From Kitasatospora aureofaciens (GTDB lineage Bacteria > Actinomycetota > Actinomycetes > Streptomycetales > Streptomycetaceae), in assembly GCF_001188955.3 (NCBI RefSeq), contig NZ_JPRF03000016.1, forward strand, positions 124,001 through 188,000: a stretch of 64,000 nt of DNA, written 5' to 3'. Under the pieces are notes generated by a model. The model ran no database searches. It was given only the letters and a program-made list of their open reading frames with translations, and was not told the origin of the DNA. Made by a program: the position numbers and the translations under genes. Of this stretch, positions 41,899 through 50,756 are shown piece after piece. Numbering within the stretch: position 1 is the stretch's first letter; each line of letters starts with the position of its first letter.

Positions 41899-43749
41899 AT
41901 GAGCGAGGAGAAGAGCGCCCTGCCGGCGTGGGAGCAGCGGTTCCGGGCGGCGCGCGTGTCACTGCCCGACTGGGCCGAGGACGCCCCCGACCGGGCGCTG
42001 TACGTGTCCAACGCGACCGGCACCTACGAGGTCTACGCCTGGGACCGGGCCACCGGCACCCACCGACGGGTCACCGACCGCCCGAACGGCACCACCGACG
42101 CCGAGCTGTCCCCGGACGGCGACTGGGTCTGGTGGTTCGACGACCACGACGGCGACGAGTTCGGCATCTGGCGCCGCCAGCCCTTCGCGGGCGGCCCGGA
42201 CGAGGAGGCCGTGCCCGGCCTCGCCCCCTCCTACTCGGCCGGACTGGCCCTCGGCCGCGACGGCACGGTGGTCGTCGGCCGGTCCACCGACGAGGACGGC
42301 ACCACCCTGCACCTGCGCCGCCCGGGCGCGGCCGAGCCGGTCGAGATCTACCGGCACGAGGAGTACGGCGGCGTCGGCGACCTGAGCCACGACGCCACCC
42401 TGCTCGCCATCGACCACACCGAGCACGGCGACGCGATGCACTCCGCGATCCGGGTGCTCCGGCTCACCGGTGACGGGGTCGAGACCGTCGCCGAGCTGGA
42501 CGAGGTGACCGGCCGGGACGAGCCGCGCGGCGTCGCCTGCCTGGGCTTCGCCCCGGTCGAGGGCGACACCCGGCTGCTGGTCGCCCACCAGCGCACCGGC
42601 CGCTGGGAGCCGATGATCTGGGACGTCGCCACCGGCGCCGAGACCGCCTTGCCGCTGCGCGACGAGCAGGGCCGCGAACTGCCCGGCGACGTCTCCGCGC
42701 AGTGGCGCCCGGGTGCCGCGGAGCTGCTGGTCGAGCACGAGTACGAGGCGCGCAGCGAGCTGTTCACCTACACGCTCGCGGACGGCCGGCTGACCAGGCT
42801 GGAGACCCCTCGCGGCACCGTCGGCGGCGCCACCGCCCGTCCGGACGGCACGGTGGAGTACCTGTGGTCCTCCGCCGCCGAGCCCTCCGCCGTCCGCTCC
42901 ACCGCCGGGGCGGTCGTGCTGCGGGCGCCCGGCCCGGTGCCGCCCGGCTCCGTCCCGGTCGAGGACGTCTGGGTGGACGGGCCCGGCGGGCGGGTGCACG
43001 CCCTGGTGCAGCGTCCGCGCACGGCCGGCCCCGGCCCTTACCCCACCGTGTTCGAGATCCACGGCGGCCCCACCCACCACGACAGCGACTCCTTCACGGC
43101 CGGCCCGGCCGCCTGGCTGGACCACGGCTTCGCGGTGGTCCGGGTCAACTACCGCGGCTCGACGGGCTACGGCCAGGCCTGGACCGACGCGCTGCACGAG
43201 CGGGTCGGTCTGATCGAGCTGGAGGACATCGCGGCCGTCCGGGAGTGGGCGCTCTCCAGCGGCCTGGCCGACCCGCGGCGGCTGGTGCTCACCGGCGGCA
43301 GCTGGGGCGGCTACCTGACCCTGCTCGGCCTGGGCGTGCAGCCCGACAGCTGGTCGCTGGGCGTCGCCGCCGTGCCGGTCGCGGACTACCACACCGCGTA
43401 CGCCGACGAAATGGAGGCGCTCAAGTCGCTGGACCGCACGCTCTTCGGCGGCACCCCGGAGGAGGTCCCGGAGCGCTTCACCGCCTCCTCGCCGCTGACC
43501 TACGTCGAGCAGGTGCGGGTGCCGGTGTACATCAGCGCCGGGGTCAACGACCCGCGCTGCCCGATCCGGCAGATCGACAACTACGTCGAGCGGCTGGAGC
43601 AGCTCGGCAAGACGCACGAGGTGTACCGGTTCGACGCCGGGCACGGCTCGCTGGTGGTGGAGGAGCGGATCAAGCAGCTGCGGCTGGAGATCGACTTCGT
43701 CCGGCGGCACCTCGGCGTTCCGGGCGGGAGCTCCGGAGGGGCCGGGTGA
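41899..43749 (+). CDS. S9-family peptidase (prolyl-oligopeptidase/acylaminoacyl type)
   Basis: 616 residues from ATG 41899; upstream in-frame codons fall in the terminator. Beta-propeller repeats (DAELSPDGDWVWWFDD and similar) fill residues 30-340; the hydrolase domain has the Ser nucleophile in GGSWGGYLT (S468), Asp in GVNDPRCP and His in DAGHGSLV. It cleaves short peptides, probably in the cytosol since no signal is seen. Its TGA overlaps the GTG of the lipoprotein gene, so the two are coupled. Confidence 0.92.
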   Translation: MSEEKSALPAWEQRFRAARVSLPDWAEDAPDRALYVSNATGTYEVYAWDRATGTHRRVTDRPNGTTDAELSPDGDWVWWFDDHDGDEFGIWRRQPFAGGPDEEAVPGLAPSYSAGLALGRDGTVVVGRSTDEDGTTLHLRRPGAAEPVEIYRHEEYGGVGDLSHDATLLAIDHTEHGDAMHSAIRVLRLTGDGVETVAELDEVTGRDEPRGVACLGFAPVEGDTRLLVAHQRTGRWEPMIWDVATGAETALPLRDEQGRELPGDVSAQWRPGAAELLVEHEYEARSELFTYTLADGRLTRLETPRGTVGGATARPDGTVEYLWSSAAEPSAVRSTAGAVVLRAPGPVPPGSVPVEDVWVDGPGGRVHALVQRPRTAGPGPYPTVFEIHGGPTHHDSDSFTAGPAAWLDHGFAVVRVNYRGSTGYGQAWTDALHERVGLIELEDIAAVREWALSSGLADPRRLVLTGGSWGGYLTLLGLGVQPDSWSLGVAAVPVADYHTAYADEMEALKSLDRTLFGGTPEEVPERFTASSPLTYVEQVRVPVYISAGVNDPRCPIRQIDNYVERLEQLGKTHEVYRFDAGHGSLVVEERIKQLRLEIDFVRRHLGVPGGSSGGAG

Positions 43750-44249
43750 GACGCCTGCCTGCGTTCGCGGGGGCGGTGCTGGCCGGGGCGCTGGCGCTCA
43801 GTGGCTGCTCGGGCTCGCACGGCGACGAGGCGGACTGTCCGCCGCCGGTCGCTCCCCGGCCGGCGAGCCCGGCGGCGGCCACACCGACGGCCGCCGCCTC
43901 CACGGGTGCGGAGGAGGACACCGCCGAGCGCGGCGGGTCGCACGGGTCGAGCGGTTCGCACGGGTCCAGCGGTTCCAAGGGCTCGTCCGGCTCGAAGGGC
44001 TCGTCCGGCTCGAAGAGCGGCGGCACCGTCCACCACCACGTCGACCACCACGACTCGAACGACGTGGTCGGCGGCCACGGCCACTGCAGCGGTGGCTCCG
44101 CGCCGGTGAACGAGGACACCGGGGCGCCGTTCGGCGGCGGGGTGAACACGCCGGCCCCGTCGCAGTCCCCGACACCGACCGTGGTGCCGACGCCCGTCGC
44201 GCCCCCGGCCAAGCCACTGCCCAGTCCGACCGGCAAGCCGTCCAGATGA
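43746..44249 (+). CDS. Ser/Gly- and His-rich lipoprotein
   Basis: 167 residues from GTG, overlapping the previous stop (GTGA). A signal peptide ends in LALSGC, a lipobox giving a lipid-anchored Cys. The mature part is SG(S/H/K) repeats (from 18-base DNA repeats at about 43980-44015), then a His cluster HHHVDHHDSNDVVGGHGHC that could bind metal, then a Pro/Thr tail. No family recognised. Low complexity throughout. Coupling to an S9 peptidase is odd. Confidence 0.7.
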   Translation: MRRLPAFAGAVLAGALALSGCSGSHGDEADCPPPVAPRPASPAAATPTAAASTGAEEDTAERGGSHGSSGSHGSSGSKGSSGSKGSSGSKSGGTVHHHVDHHDSNDVVGGHGHCSGGSAPVNEDTGAPFGGGVNTPAPSQSPTPTVVPTPVAPPAKPLPSPTGKPSR

Positions 44250-44285
44250 GCCGGTCGGTCGCGGCCGGTCGGTCGCGAGCCCGCC

Positions 44286-44325
44286 CATAGCCCGCCTGTC
44301 GCGAGCCCGCCTGTCGCGAGCCGGT
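44286..44325. repeat. Short tandem repeats between convergent genes
   Basis: CGCCTGTCGCGAGCC occurs twice in tandem with a diverged third copy upstream, running into the SURF1 stop. Confidence 0.7.
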
Positions 44326-45134
44326 CAGTCCAGGACCGGGTCCAGCCCCAGGGCCCGGTCCTGCTCGGCCTCCGCCTCCCGGCGCATCAGACGGAACCAC
44401 ATGAAGATCACGAAGCCCGCGAAGACGAACCACTCCAGGGTGTAGCCCAGGTTCTGGAACGCCCGCAGGGTGAGCCCGTCCCCGCCCTGCGGCTGCACGG
44501 TCGGGACCGCGGTCAGCCCGGCGGGCACCTGGTCGGCGGCCACCCAGCCGTCGTACCAGCCGTCGTACTCCAGCACGTTCAGCAGCGAGGCCCGGTTGAT
44601 CATGCCGAGCTGCCCGGCGGGCAGGCCGCCCGCGACCGCGCCGTTGCTGCCGACCGACTCGTTGGCCTGCAGCCGCCCGGTGACGGTCACCTGCCCGGCG
44701 GGCGCGGCCTCGGCGGCGGAGGCGGAGCCGGACGGGGCACCGGGCGCCCAGCCCCGCACCACGGCGACGGCGTGTCCGTCGGCGGTGCGCAGGGGGGTGA
44801 GCACGTAGTAGCCCTGCTTGCCGTCCAGCACCCGGTTGGGAACGAGGAGTTGGTGCTCCGCGTCGAAGCTGCCGGTCACCGTGACGGGCTTGCCGACGGT
44901 CTCCGTGGTCACCTGCGGGGTGGCCTGGCCGAGCAGTGCGTCGATCGGCCGGGCATCACCCGAAGCTGTGAGGGACGCCTTGGTGTCCTGGTGGGTGGAG
45001 ACGCGGTCCTCGAACCGGCCGAGCTGCCAGGAGCCCAGCCAGACGCACACCACCACGGCCGCCATCGCCAGGGCGGTGCCGCCCAGCCAGCGCGGAGTCA
45101 GGAGGAACCGGTACACACCCCCCACGGTAACCAT
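44325..45134 (-). CDS. SURF1-family protein
   Basis: 269 residues with two membrane helices, near residue 20 (LGGTALAMAAVVVCVWLGSWQLGRF) and near 240 (LEWFVFAGFVIFMWFRLMRREAEAE), around an extracellular domain with VVRGWAPG, the usual SURF1 pattern. SURF1 helps insert heme into cytochrome c oxidase subunit I. No cytochrome oxidase genes are nearby, as is common in Streptomyces. Downstream of the Pro-rich gene, separated by only three bases from its current stop. Confidence 0.9.
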   Translation of the reverse strand: MVTVGGVYRFLLTPRWLGGTALAMAAVVVCVWLGSWQLGRFEDRVSTHQDTKASLTASGDARPIDALLGQATPQVTTETVGKPVTVTGSFDAEHQLLVPNRVLDGKQGYYVLTPLRTADGHAVAVVRGWAPGAPSGSASAAEAAPAGQVTVTGRLQANESVGSNGAVAGGLPAGQLGMINRASLLNVLEYDGWYDGWVAADQVPAGLTAVPTVQPQGGDGLTLRAFQNLGYTLEWFVFAGFVIFMWFRLMRREAEAEQDRALGLDPVLD

Positions 45135-45137
45135 TCC

Positions 45138-46220
45138 TCACACCTCTGCGGACCACAGGGTCCGTCGCCGCACGCCGGTCCGGCCCGGGCGGGCGCTCAG
45201 CCCGCCGCGGGGGCCCCGGTCGGCTGGGCCGCGGCGCCGCCGACCTGCTGCACGCCGCCCCGGTAGAGCGTCCCCCCGCAGCCGACCGGCAGCGAGGCCG
45301 TCGCGGCCTCCGGGCTGCCCGGCGCCGGGGTGTGGGCGATGGTGGCGGTGGCCTGCGCGGAGGTGGGGTTGCCGCTCGGGGTGGCCGTCGGGCTCGGCGC
45401 TGAGCTGGTGCCGGACGTGGGCGAAGGGGTCGGCAACCGGCGCGAAGGGGTCGGCAACCGGTGCGAACGGGGCGGCGGCCTCGTACACCCCGGGTTCCTC
45501 GCCCGCGGGCCCGGCGCCGTACGGCGAAGCGGGGGAGGGTGCGGCGCCCGGCTTGGGCGCCTTGCCCTGGGCGGGCACCGGACGGCCGTTGGGGCGGGGC
45601 GCGTCGGTGGCCGGGGTCGGGCGGGTGCCGTTCGGGGCGCCCTGCGGACGGGCCTCGGCGGCGCCGGGCACGGCCGGGGCCTCCGGCGCGCTCGGTGCGC
45701 CGGACGCCACCGTGGCCGGGGCGGGCTCGGCGGCGGGGGCCTTCTTCTGCCGCGGCCGGAACCAGGCGCCGGTGGACTCGGACTCCGAGGTGGCCGGCGG
45801 GATCGGCGGGATCTGCCACTCCGGCGGCAGGTTCGGCGGGGTGGCGGAGCGGCCGCCCTCCATCACGCCGAGGACGGGCGAGGCGGGCGCGGAGCGGTGC
45901 CGGGGGCCGCCCGGTTCGCCGGGGGGTGCCTGCTCGGCCGGTCCTTCGTCGCCCTTGGCAGTCTCGTTCTTGACGGTGCTGCGGACGACGACCGGCGGGA
46001 TCGGGCGCGAGCCGGGGATGTTGATCCGGACCCGGGTGGTCAGGGTGGTCTCGGTCCTGGGACCGTCGTCCTCGCCGCCCGACCCGGCGTCGGTGCCGGC
46101 CGCGGCCCGGTCGCCGCCGGGGAGGCCCGGGGTGCCGTAGGGCGGCGTGCCCGACGGGTAGGCGTCCGGACCCGTGCGCCGGGGCGTCGGGTTGGCGTTG
46201 TCAGATTCGCGGCTGCTCAA
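45138..46220 (-). CDS. Pro/Ala-rich hypothetical protein, probably frameshifted at the 3' end
   Basis: 360 residues as it stands. It opens MSSRESDNANPTPRR and has the conserved core TTRVRINIPGSRPIPPVVVRSTVKNE (about 60-85), then disordered Pro-rich sequence and PFAPVAD repeats (21-base DNA repeats near 45430-45470). After about residue 265 it turns Arg/His-rich (HLRAGHRHHRPHPG), typical of a wrong frame. The frame ending at 45197 instead gives PTPSPTSGTSSAPSPTATPSG...GCGGTLYRGGVQQVGG, a credible native C-terminus. Function unknown; one or two bases were probably lost or gained in the repeat. Confidence 0.6.
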   Translation of the reverse strand: MSSRESDNANPTPRRTGPDAYPSGTPPYGTPGLPGGDRAAAGTDAGSGGEDDGPRTETTLTTRVRINIPGSRPIPPVVVRSTVKNETAKGDEGPAEQAPPGEPGGPRHRSAPASPVLGVMEGGRSATPPNLPPEWQIPPIPPATSESESTGAWFRPRQKKAPAAEPAPATVASGAPSAPEAPAVPGAAEARPQGAPNGTRPTPATDAPRPNGRPVPAQGKAPKPGAAPSPASPYGAGPAGEEPGVYEAAAPFAPVADPFAPVADPFAHVRHQLSAEPDGHPERQPHLRAGHRHHRPHPGAGQPGGRDGLAAGRLRGDALPGRRAAGRRRRGPADRGPRGGLSARPGRTGVRRRTLWSAEV

Positions 46221-46459
46221 TGCTGCTCTGCTCCGGGTTCGCGGGCGGGCCGTGCGGCGCGACCGCGGTTCGTGGTCGCCGGGCCTGGGGCAAACGGCGG
46301 TCGGGTACGACGTACTGCGGGACCACCATACTGGGAAGAACTGAGCGGTGAACGGCTTCGGACAGATCCTGATACGTCCGGTTCCTCCGGTATGAGAGTA
46401 CGGCGGAGTGGTCCTGACTGCGCGTTGTGCGCGCTACCGTACGCGGCTGCCCACCGGGG

Positions 46460-46918
46460 TCAGCGAGGGGGGTTGGGCACTCCGGGGAACCAGCTGCTCC
46501 GGGTGGGCAGGGTGGCGCAGATCACGCCCAGGATCGAGCCGACGAACAGCCAGGCCAGCGAGGTGGCGTTGGACCACAGCACGTTGTCGCCCTCCGGCCG
46601 GGGCACCATCAGCAGCACCATCGCGAGGAACCAGCCGGCGGCCGGCGCCGCGGCGCCCAGCCGGGTGCCGGTGACCCGCAGGCCCGCGTAGAAGGTCGCG
46701 GCGGTGGCGGCGAGCGCCAGCAGAACTCCCACGGGCGGCCACAGGGCCTGCACAAAGGATCCGCAGGCGGACACCACGACGCCCAGCAGGAAGAACAGGA
46801 CATACGCCGCGATCCGGGCGAGGCGCGGGGGTTGGGGCTCGGCCAGCCGCTGGTCACGGGTGCCGAAGGCGGTCACCGCGATCGAACGGCGCTTCGGCTT
46901 GGCGGCGGACGCGGTCAT
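46460..46918 (-). CDS. DUF6113-like membrane protein
   Basis: 152 residues with four hydrophobic helices ([68 protein letters not shown]). Starts inside the mshB stop (ATGA), so it is translated with it. Always small and found after mshB in Streptomyces as far as I recall; function unknown. Confidence 0.85.
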   Translation of the reverse strand: MTASAAKPKRRSIAVTAFGTRDQRLAEPQPPRLARIAAYVLFFLLGVVVSACGSFVQALWPPVGVLLALAATAATFYAGLRVTGTRLGAAAPAAGWFLAMVLLMVPRPEGDNVLWSNATSLAWLFVGSILGVICATLPTRSSWFPGVPNPPR

Positions 46919-47826
46919 CGGGTGTTCCCCTCGCTGGGAGTCGGGGCGGTGGTGTCGAGGCCCGCGAACAGGTCGCGTTCGGGCCGCCCAGGCCCGGCCT
47001 GGCCGTGCACCAGCTGGTAGTACTCGGTGGCGAACAGCGGCTGGCCGAGGTGGTTGGAGAGCGCGAACGAGGAGCCGTTCACGGTGATCTGGGTGGCGTG
47101 CGCGGCCATCGCGGCGGCCTTGCGCCCGGCGTGCGCCGTGCCGTCCAGCACGGTGGTGACCACCTCGTCGGCCACCACCCCCGGCACGTCGGCGGGTTGG
47201 GCGGTGCCCGGGAAGGCCGCCTCGGCGGCGGTCGCGGCGAGCCCGGCGTCGAGCACCGAGCGGGGCATCCGGTTCCAGTACACCTTGGCGATCCGCCAGG
47301 GCGCGCCCAGCTCCGGGCGGTGCGCCGGGTCGGCGGCCAGCTCGTACGCGCGCATCGCGACCCGGTGCGCCTGGATGTGGTCGGGGTGCCCGTAGCCGCC
47401 GTTCTCGTCGTACGTGACCAGCACCTGCGGCCGCACCTCGCGGACCACCGCGACCAGGTGGTCCGCCGCCTCGTCCACGTCGGCCTGCCAGAAGCAGCCG
47501 GGGGCGTCGTTGTCGGGCACGCCCATCATCCCGGAGTCGCGGTAGCGCCCCGGGCCGCCGAGGAAGCGGAAGTCGGTGACGCCGAGGGCGCGCATCGCCT
47601 CGGTCAGCTCGCCGATCCGGTGCGCGCCGAGGGTGTCGTCCCGATCGGCCGTCAGGTGGGCCAGCTCCGGCTGGATCACCTCGCCGCCCTCGCCGAGGGT
47701 GCAGGTCACCAGCGTCACCCGGGCGCCCTCGGCGGCGTACCGCGCCATGGTGGCGCCGTTGCCGATCGACTCGTCGTCGGGGTGGGCGTGCACCAGGAGG
47801 AGGCGGCGGCCGGTAGTCGCGGTCAT
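46915..47826 (-). CDS. mshB: N-acetyl-GlcN-Ins deacetylase MshB (mycothiol synthesis)
   Basis: 303 residues from ATG 47826 (an upstream extension of 26 codons is unlikely). The LmbE-type zinc site is seen as [11 protein letters not shown] (His15, Asp18) and [11 protein letters not shown] with the third ligand. MshB removes acetyl from GlcNAc-inositol to give GlcN-Ins, the substrate for Msh[10 protein letters not shown] near the end is typical. TAGGCT seven bases before the ATG and no ribosome site suggest leaderless translation. Followed by the DUF6113 gene in overlap. Confidence 0.93.
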   Translation of the reverse strand: MTATTGRRLLLVHAHPDDESIGNGATMARYAAEGARVTLVTCTLGEGGEVIQPELAHLTADRDDTLGAHRIGELTEAMRALGVTDFRFLGGPGRYRDSGMMGVPDNDAPGCFWQADVDEAADHLVAVVREVRPQVLVTYDENGGYGHPDHIQAHRVAMRAYELAADPAHRPELGAPWRIAKVYWNRMPRSVLDAGLAATAAEAAFPGTAQPADVPGVVADEVVTTVLDGTAHAGRKAAAMAAHATQITVNGSSFALSNHLGQPLFATEYYQLVHGQAGPGRPERDLFAGLDTTAPTPSEGNTR

Positions 47827-47917
47827 GGGAGGAAGCCTAGGGCCTGCCGCGGAACTCGCCTCGTCCGCCCGCAGGCGGGAGTCCGGCGGTAGACCCTCGT
47901 CCACGCTCGCGGGGGGT

Positions 47918-48112
47918 TCAGAGCTTCAGACCGTTGATCATCCCGGCGAGGTTGCTGGTGACCTGGGTGATCGACGGGGCGATCGAGCTGGAGGCCAGGT
48001 AGAAGCCCAGCAGCGCGCAGACGATGGCGTGCGAGAGCTTGAGGCCGGCGCGGCGGACCATCACCACCACGATGACGAGCATCAGCACGGCTGCGGAGAC
48101 GTTCATGGCCAT
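47918..48112 (-). CDS. Small two-helix membrane protein
   Basis: 64 residues: helix 1 [19 protein letters not shown], a polar turn, helix 2 [20 protein letters not shown], then a short tail. GAAGGGG lies upstream. High GC3 and clean hydrophobic pattern support a real gene. It has the size and shape of small membrane proteins seen on actinomycete plasmids and integrative elements, but no function is known. Confidence 0.75.
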   Translation of the reverse strand: MAMNVSAAVLMLVIVVVMVRRAGLKLSHAIVCALLGFYLASSSIAPSITQVTSNLAGMINGLKL

Positions 48113-48421
48113 GTCGGCGCATACCCCTTCTCGGGCGCCGCCCCTGGGGTGGGCGGCGGTGGGAGCGTACGGGAACCGGGGTCGGGTGACCGGGGCCCGG
48201 GACGGGGCCGACGATCACTCGCGCGACCAGTCATACCCGATGGGTAAGGGGAGCATTACATTCAGTGAGTCCACGCGTGCCGGGCACTCGGCCGTCCGAG
48301 GGGCGCACGGGCCGGTCGGAGGCGGTTTGGGGCCCTTTGGGGTGTACCTGGAGACGATGCTCCGAACGAGTGATCGTCAGTCACCCGGCAGTCGGAGTCA
48401 GCCGTCGTAGGGTCTGGTGCC
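48113..48421. promoter_or_regulatory. Control region upstream of the DPP-IV-like gene
   Basis: 309 bases without a gene. TACCCGATGGGTA (48234-48246) is a palindrome of 5 bp around GAT. TAGGGT (48408-48413) lies eight bases before the ATG of the downstream gene. Confidence 0.4.
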
Positions 48422-50575
48422 ATGACCTCCCACACCCCTGCGGACACCTTCCCCCGGCAGTACGCGCGGACCCTGCGCTACACGGTCGGCGCCCCCCGCT
48501 CCTTCTCCGTCGCACCGGACGGCTCGCGGGTCGTCTTCCTCCGCTCGCGCTCCGGCAGCGACCGGGCCAACCTGCTCTGGACCCTCGACACCGCCACCGG
48601 CGAGGAGCGGATCGCCGCCGACCCGGCCGTCCTGCTCGGCGGCGGCGAGGAGGACCTCTCCCCGGCCGAGAGGGCCCGCCGCGAGCGCAGCCGGGAGGGC
48701 TCGGCCGGCGTCGTCGGCTACGCCCTGGACGCGGAGGGCCGGCAGGCGGCCTTCGCGCTGTCCGGCCGGCTGTTCACCGCCGATCTGCTCACCGGCGACG
48801 CCCGCGAACTGCCCGCCCAGGGCCCGCTGCTGGACCCGCGGATCTCCCCGGACGGCGCCCACGTCGCCTACGCCAACACGGCAGGCGAGCTGCGGCTGAC
48901 CCGTACCGACGGCACCGGCGACCGGACGCTCGCCGAGCCGGAGGGCCCCAACGTCACCTGGGGGCAGGCCGAGTTCATCGCCCAGGAGGAGATCGACCGC
49001 GACCGCGGCTTCTGGTGGTCCCCGGACGGCGAGCGGCTGCTGGTCGAGCGCGCCGACGACAGCCCCGTGCGCCGCTGGTGGATCGCCGACCCGGCCAACC
49101 CTGACCGCGAGCCCGCCGAGGTCGCCTACCCGGCCGCCGGTACCCCCAACGCCGAGGTCGGCCTCTGGCTGATCGACCTGCAGGGCGGGCGCACCCAGGT
49201 GTCCTGGGACCACGAGGCCTTCCCGTACCTGGCCCGGGTGCACTGGTCCAAGGGCGGTGTGCCGCTGCTGCTGGTCCAGTCCCGCGACCAGCGCGCCCAG
49301 CGGGTGCTCGGCCTGGACGTGGCCACCGGCGGCACCGAGGTGCTGCTCGAGGAGCGCGACGAGGCCTGGCTGGAGGCCTTCCCGGGCGTACCGGCCTGGA
49401 CCCCGGACGGCAAGCTGGTGCGGATCTCCGACGAGGGAGGGGTGCGGGCACTGGTGGTCGGCGACCAGGCCGTCACCGGGGCCGACCTGCACCTCCGCTC
49501 GGTCGTCGCGGTCACCGAGCGGGAGGTGTTCTTCAGCGCCTCCGGCGGCGCCGGGGAGACCGACCCCGAGCCCGGCTGGATCGCCGTCGGCCGGATCAGC
49601 CACGACGGCAAGCAGCTGTCCTGGGAGTCCGCCAACGGCCGCCCGTTCACCTCCGTCACCAGCGCGGTGCACGCGGGCGGCATCACCGTCCGGGCCACCG
49701 CCGAGCCCGACCTGCCCGGCACCCTGGTGCAGGTCGCCCGTGACCTGCCGGAGGGCGTGGTGGTCGACGACGTCGCCACCGTCGCCTCGTACGCCGAGAC
49801 CCCGGTCATCACCGCCCGCCCGGTGTTCCGCTTCGCCGGCGAGCGCCGCATCCCCTCCGCCGTCTTCCTGCCCACCGGCTACGACCGCGAGCGCGACGGC
49901 CTGCTGCCCGTCCTGATGGACCCGTACGGCGGCCCGCACGGCCAGCGCGTCGTCCAGGCGCACAACCCGCACCTCAACTCGCAGTGGTTCGCCGACCAGG
50001 GCTTCGCGGTGGTCGTCGCCGATGGGCGCGGCACCCCCGGGCGCGGGCCGGCCTGGGAGAAGTCCATCGCCTTCGACTTCGCCGGGGCCACCCTGGACGA
50101 CCAGGTGGAGGCGCTGCGGGCGCTCGCCGAGGAGTTCCCGCTGGACCTCGGCCGGGTCGCCATCCGCGGCTGGTCGTACGGCGGCTACCTCTCGGCCCTC
50201 GCCGTGCTGCGCCGCCCCGACGTGTTCCACGCGGCGGTGGCCGGAGCGCCGGTGGCCGAGTGGGCGCTGTACGACACCCACTACACCGAGCGCTACCTGG
50301 GCCACCCGGCCGAGCGGCCCGAGGTGTACGAGGCCAACTCGCTGACCGGCTACGCGGCCGGGCTGGAGCGCCCGCTGATGATCATCCACGGCCTCGCGGA
50401 CGACAACGTGGTGGCCGCCCACACCCTGCGGCTGTCCTCGGCCCTGCTGGCCGCCGGGCGCCCGCACACCGTGCTGCCGCTGTCCGGTGTCACCCACATG
50501 ACCCCGCAGGAGGAGGTCGCGGAGAACCTGCTGCTGCTCCAGGTCGACTTCGTCAAGCGCTCGCTGGGGCTGTAA
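48422..50575 (+). CDS. S9-family peptidase, dipeptidyl-peptidase IV type
   Basis: 717 residues. N-terminal beta-propeller with the DPP-IV double-Glu motif AEFIAQEEIDRDRGFWWSPDG, which grips the substrate N-terminus. Catalytic domain with Ser584 in IRGWSYGGYLS, Asp in HGLADDNVV and His in GVTHMTPQ. It removes X-Pro dipeptides. No signal peptide, so probably cytosolic peptide turnover. Likely leaderless (TAGGGT eight bases upstream, no ribosome site). A hairpin terminator follows. Confidence 0.95.
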   Translation: MTSHTPADTFPRQYARTLRYTVGAPRSFSVAPDGSRVVFLRSRSGSDRANLLWTLDTATGEERIAADPAVLLGGGEEDLSPAERARRERSREGSAGVVGYALDAEGRQAAFALSGRLFTADLLTGDARELPAQGPLLDPRISPDGAHVAYANTAGELRLTRTDGTGDRTLAEPEGPNVTWGQAEFIAQEEIDRDRGFWWSPDGERLLVERADDSPVRRWWIADPANPDREPAEVAYPAAGTPNAEVGLWLIDLQGGRTQVSWDHEAFPYLARVHWSKGGVPLLLVQSRDQRAQRVLGLDVATGGTEVLLEERDEAWLEAFPGVPAWTPDGKLVRISDEGGVRALVVGDQAVTGADLHLRSVVAVTEREVFFSASGGAGETDPEPGWIAVGRISHDGKQLSWESANGRPFTSVTSAVHAGGITVRATAEPDLPGTLVQVARDLPEGVVVDDVATVASYAETPVITARPVFRFAGERRIPSAVFLPTGYDRERDGLLPVLMDPYGGPHGQRVVQAHNPHLNSQWFADQGFAVVVADGRGTPGRGPAWEKSIAFDFAGATLDDQVEALRALAEEFPLDLGRVAIRGWSYGGYLSALAVLRRPDVFHAAVAGAPVAEWALYDTHYTERYLGHPAERPEVYEANSLTGYAAGLERPLMIIHGLADDNVVAAHTLRLSSALLAAGRPHTVLPLSGVTHMTPQEEVAENLLLLQVDFVKRSLGL

Positions 50576-50595
50576 GGGCCCCCGACCGGCGCGAA

Positions 50596-50632
50596 CGGCG
50601 GCCGGCACCCCCGAGCGGGGCGCCGGCCGCCG
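50596..50632 (+). terminator. Terminator after the DPP-IV-like gene
   Basis: CGGCGGCCGGC / GCCGGCCGCCG, eleven base pairs, enclosing an inner CCCC/GGGG stem. Confidence 0.85.
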
Positions 50633-50756
50633 GCATGACATCCGTCATACCGAAGGCACGACGGCCGACACTGCCGCCGGCCCCCGCCCGCGCGGGACTC
50701 TGAGGTGGTGCGGACAGGACCGCACGCGACAACCGTCAGGGGAGAGGAGCCGGGCG

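Noticed and set aside
48398-50641. 747-codon minus-strand frame over the DPP-IV-like gene
   Set aside because: Shadow frame; the plus strand has all catalytic motifs.
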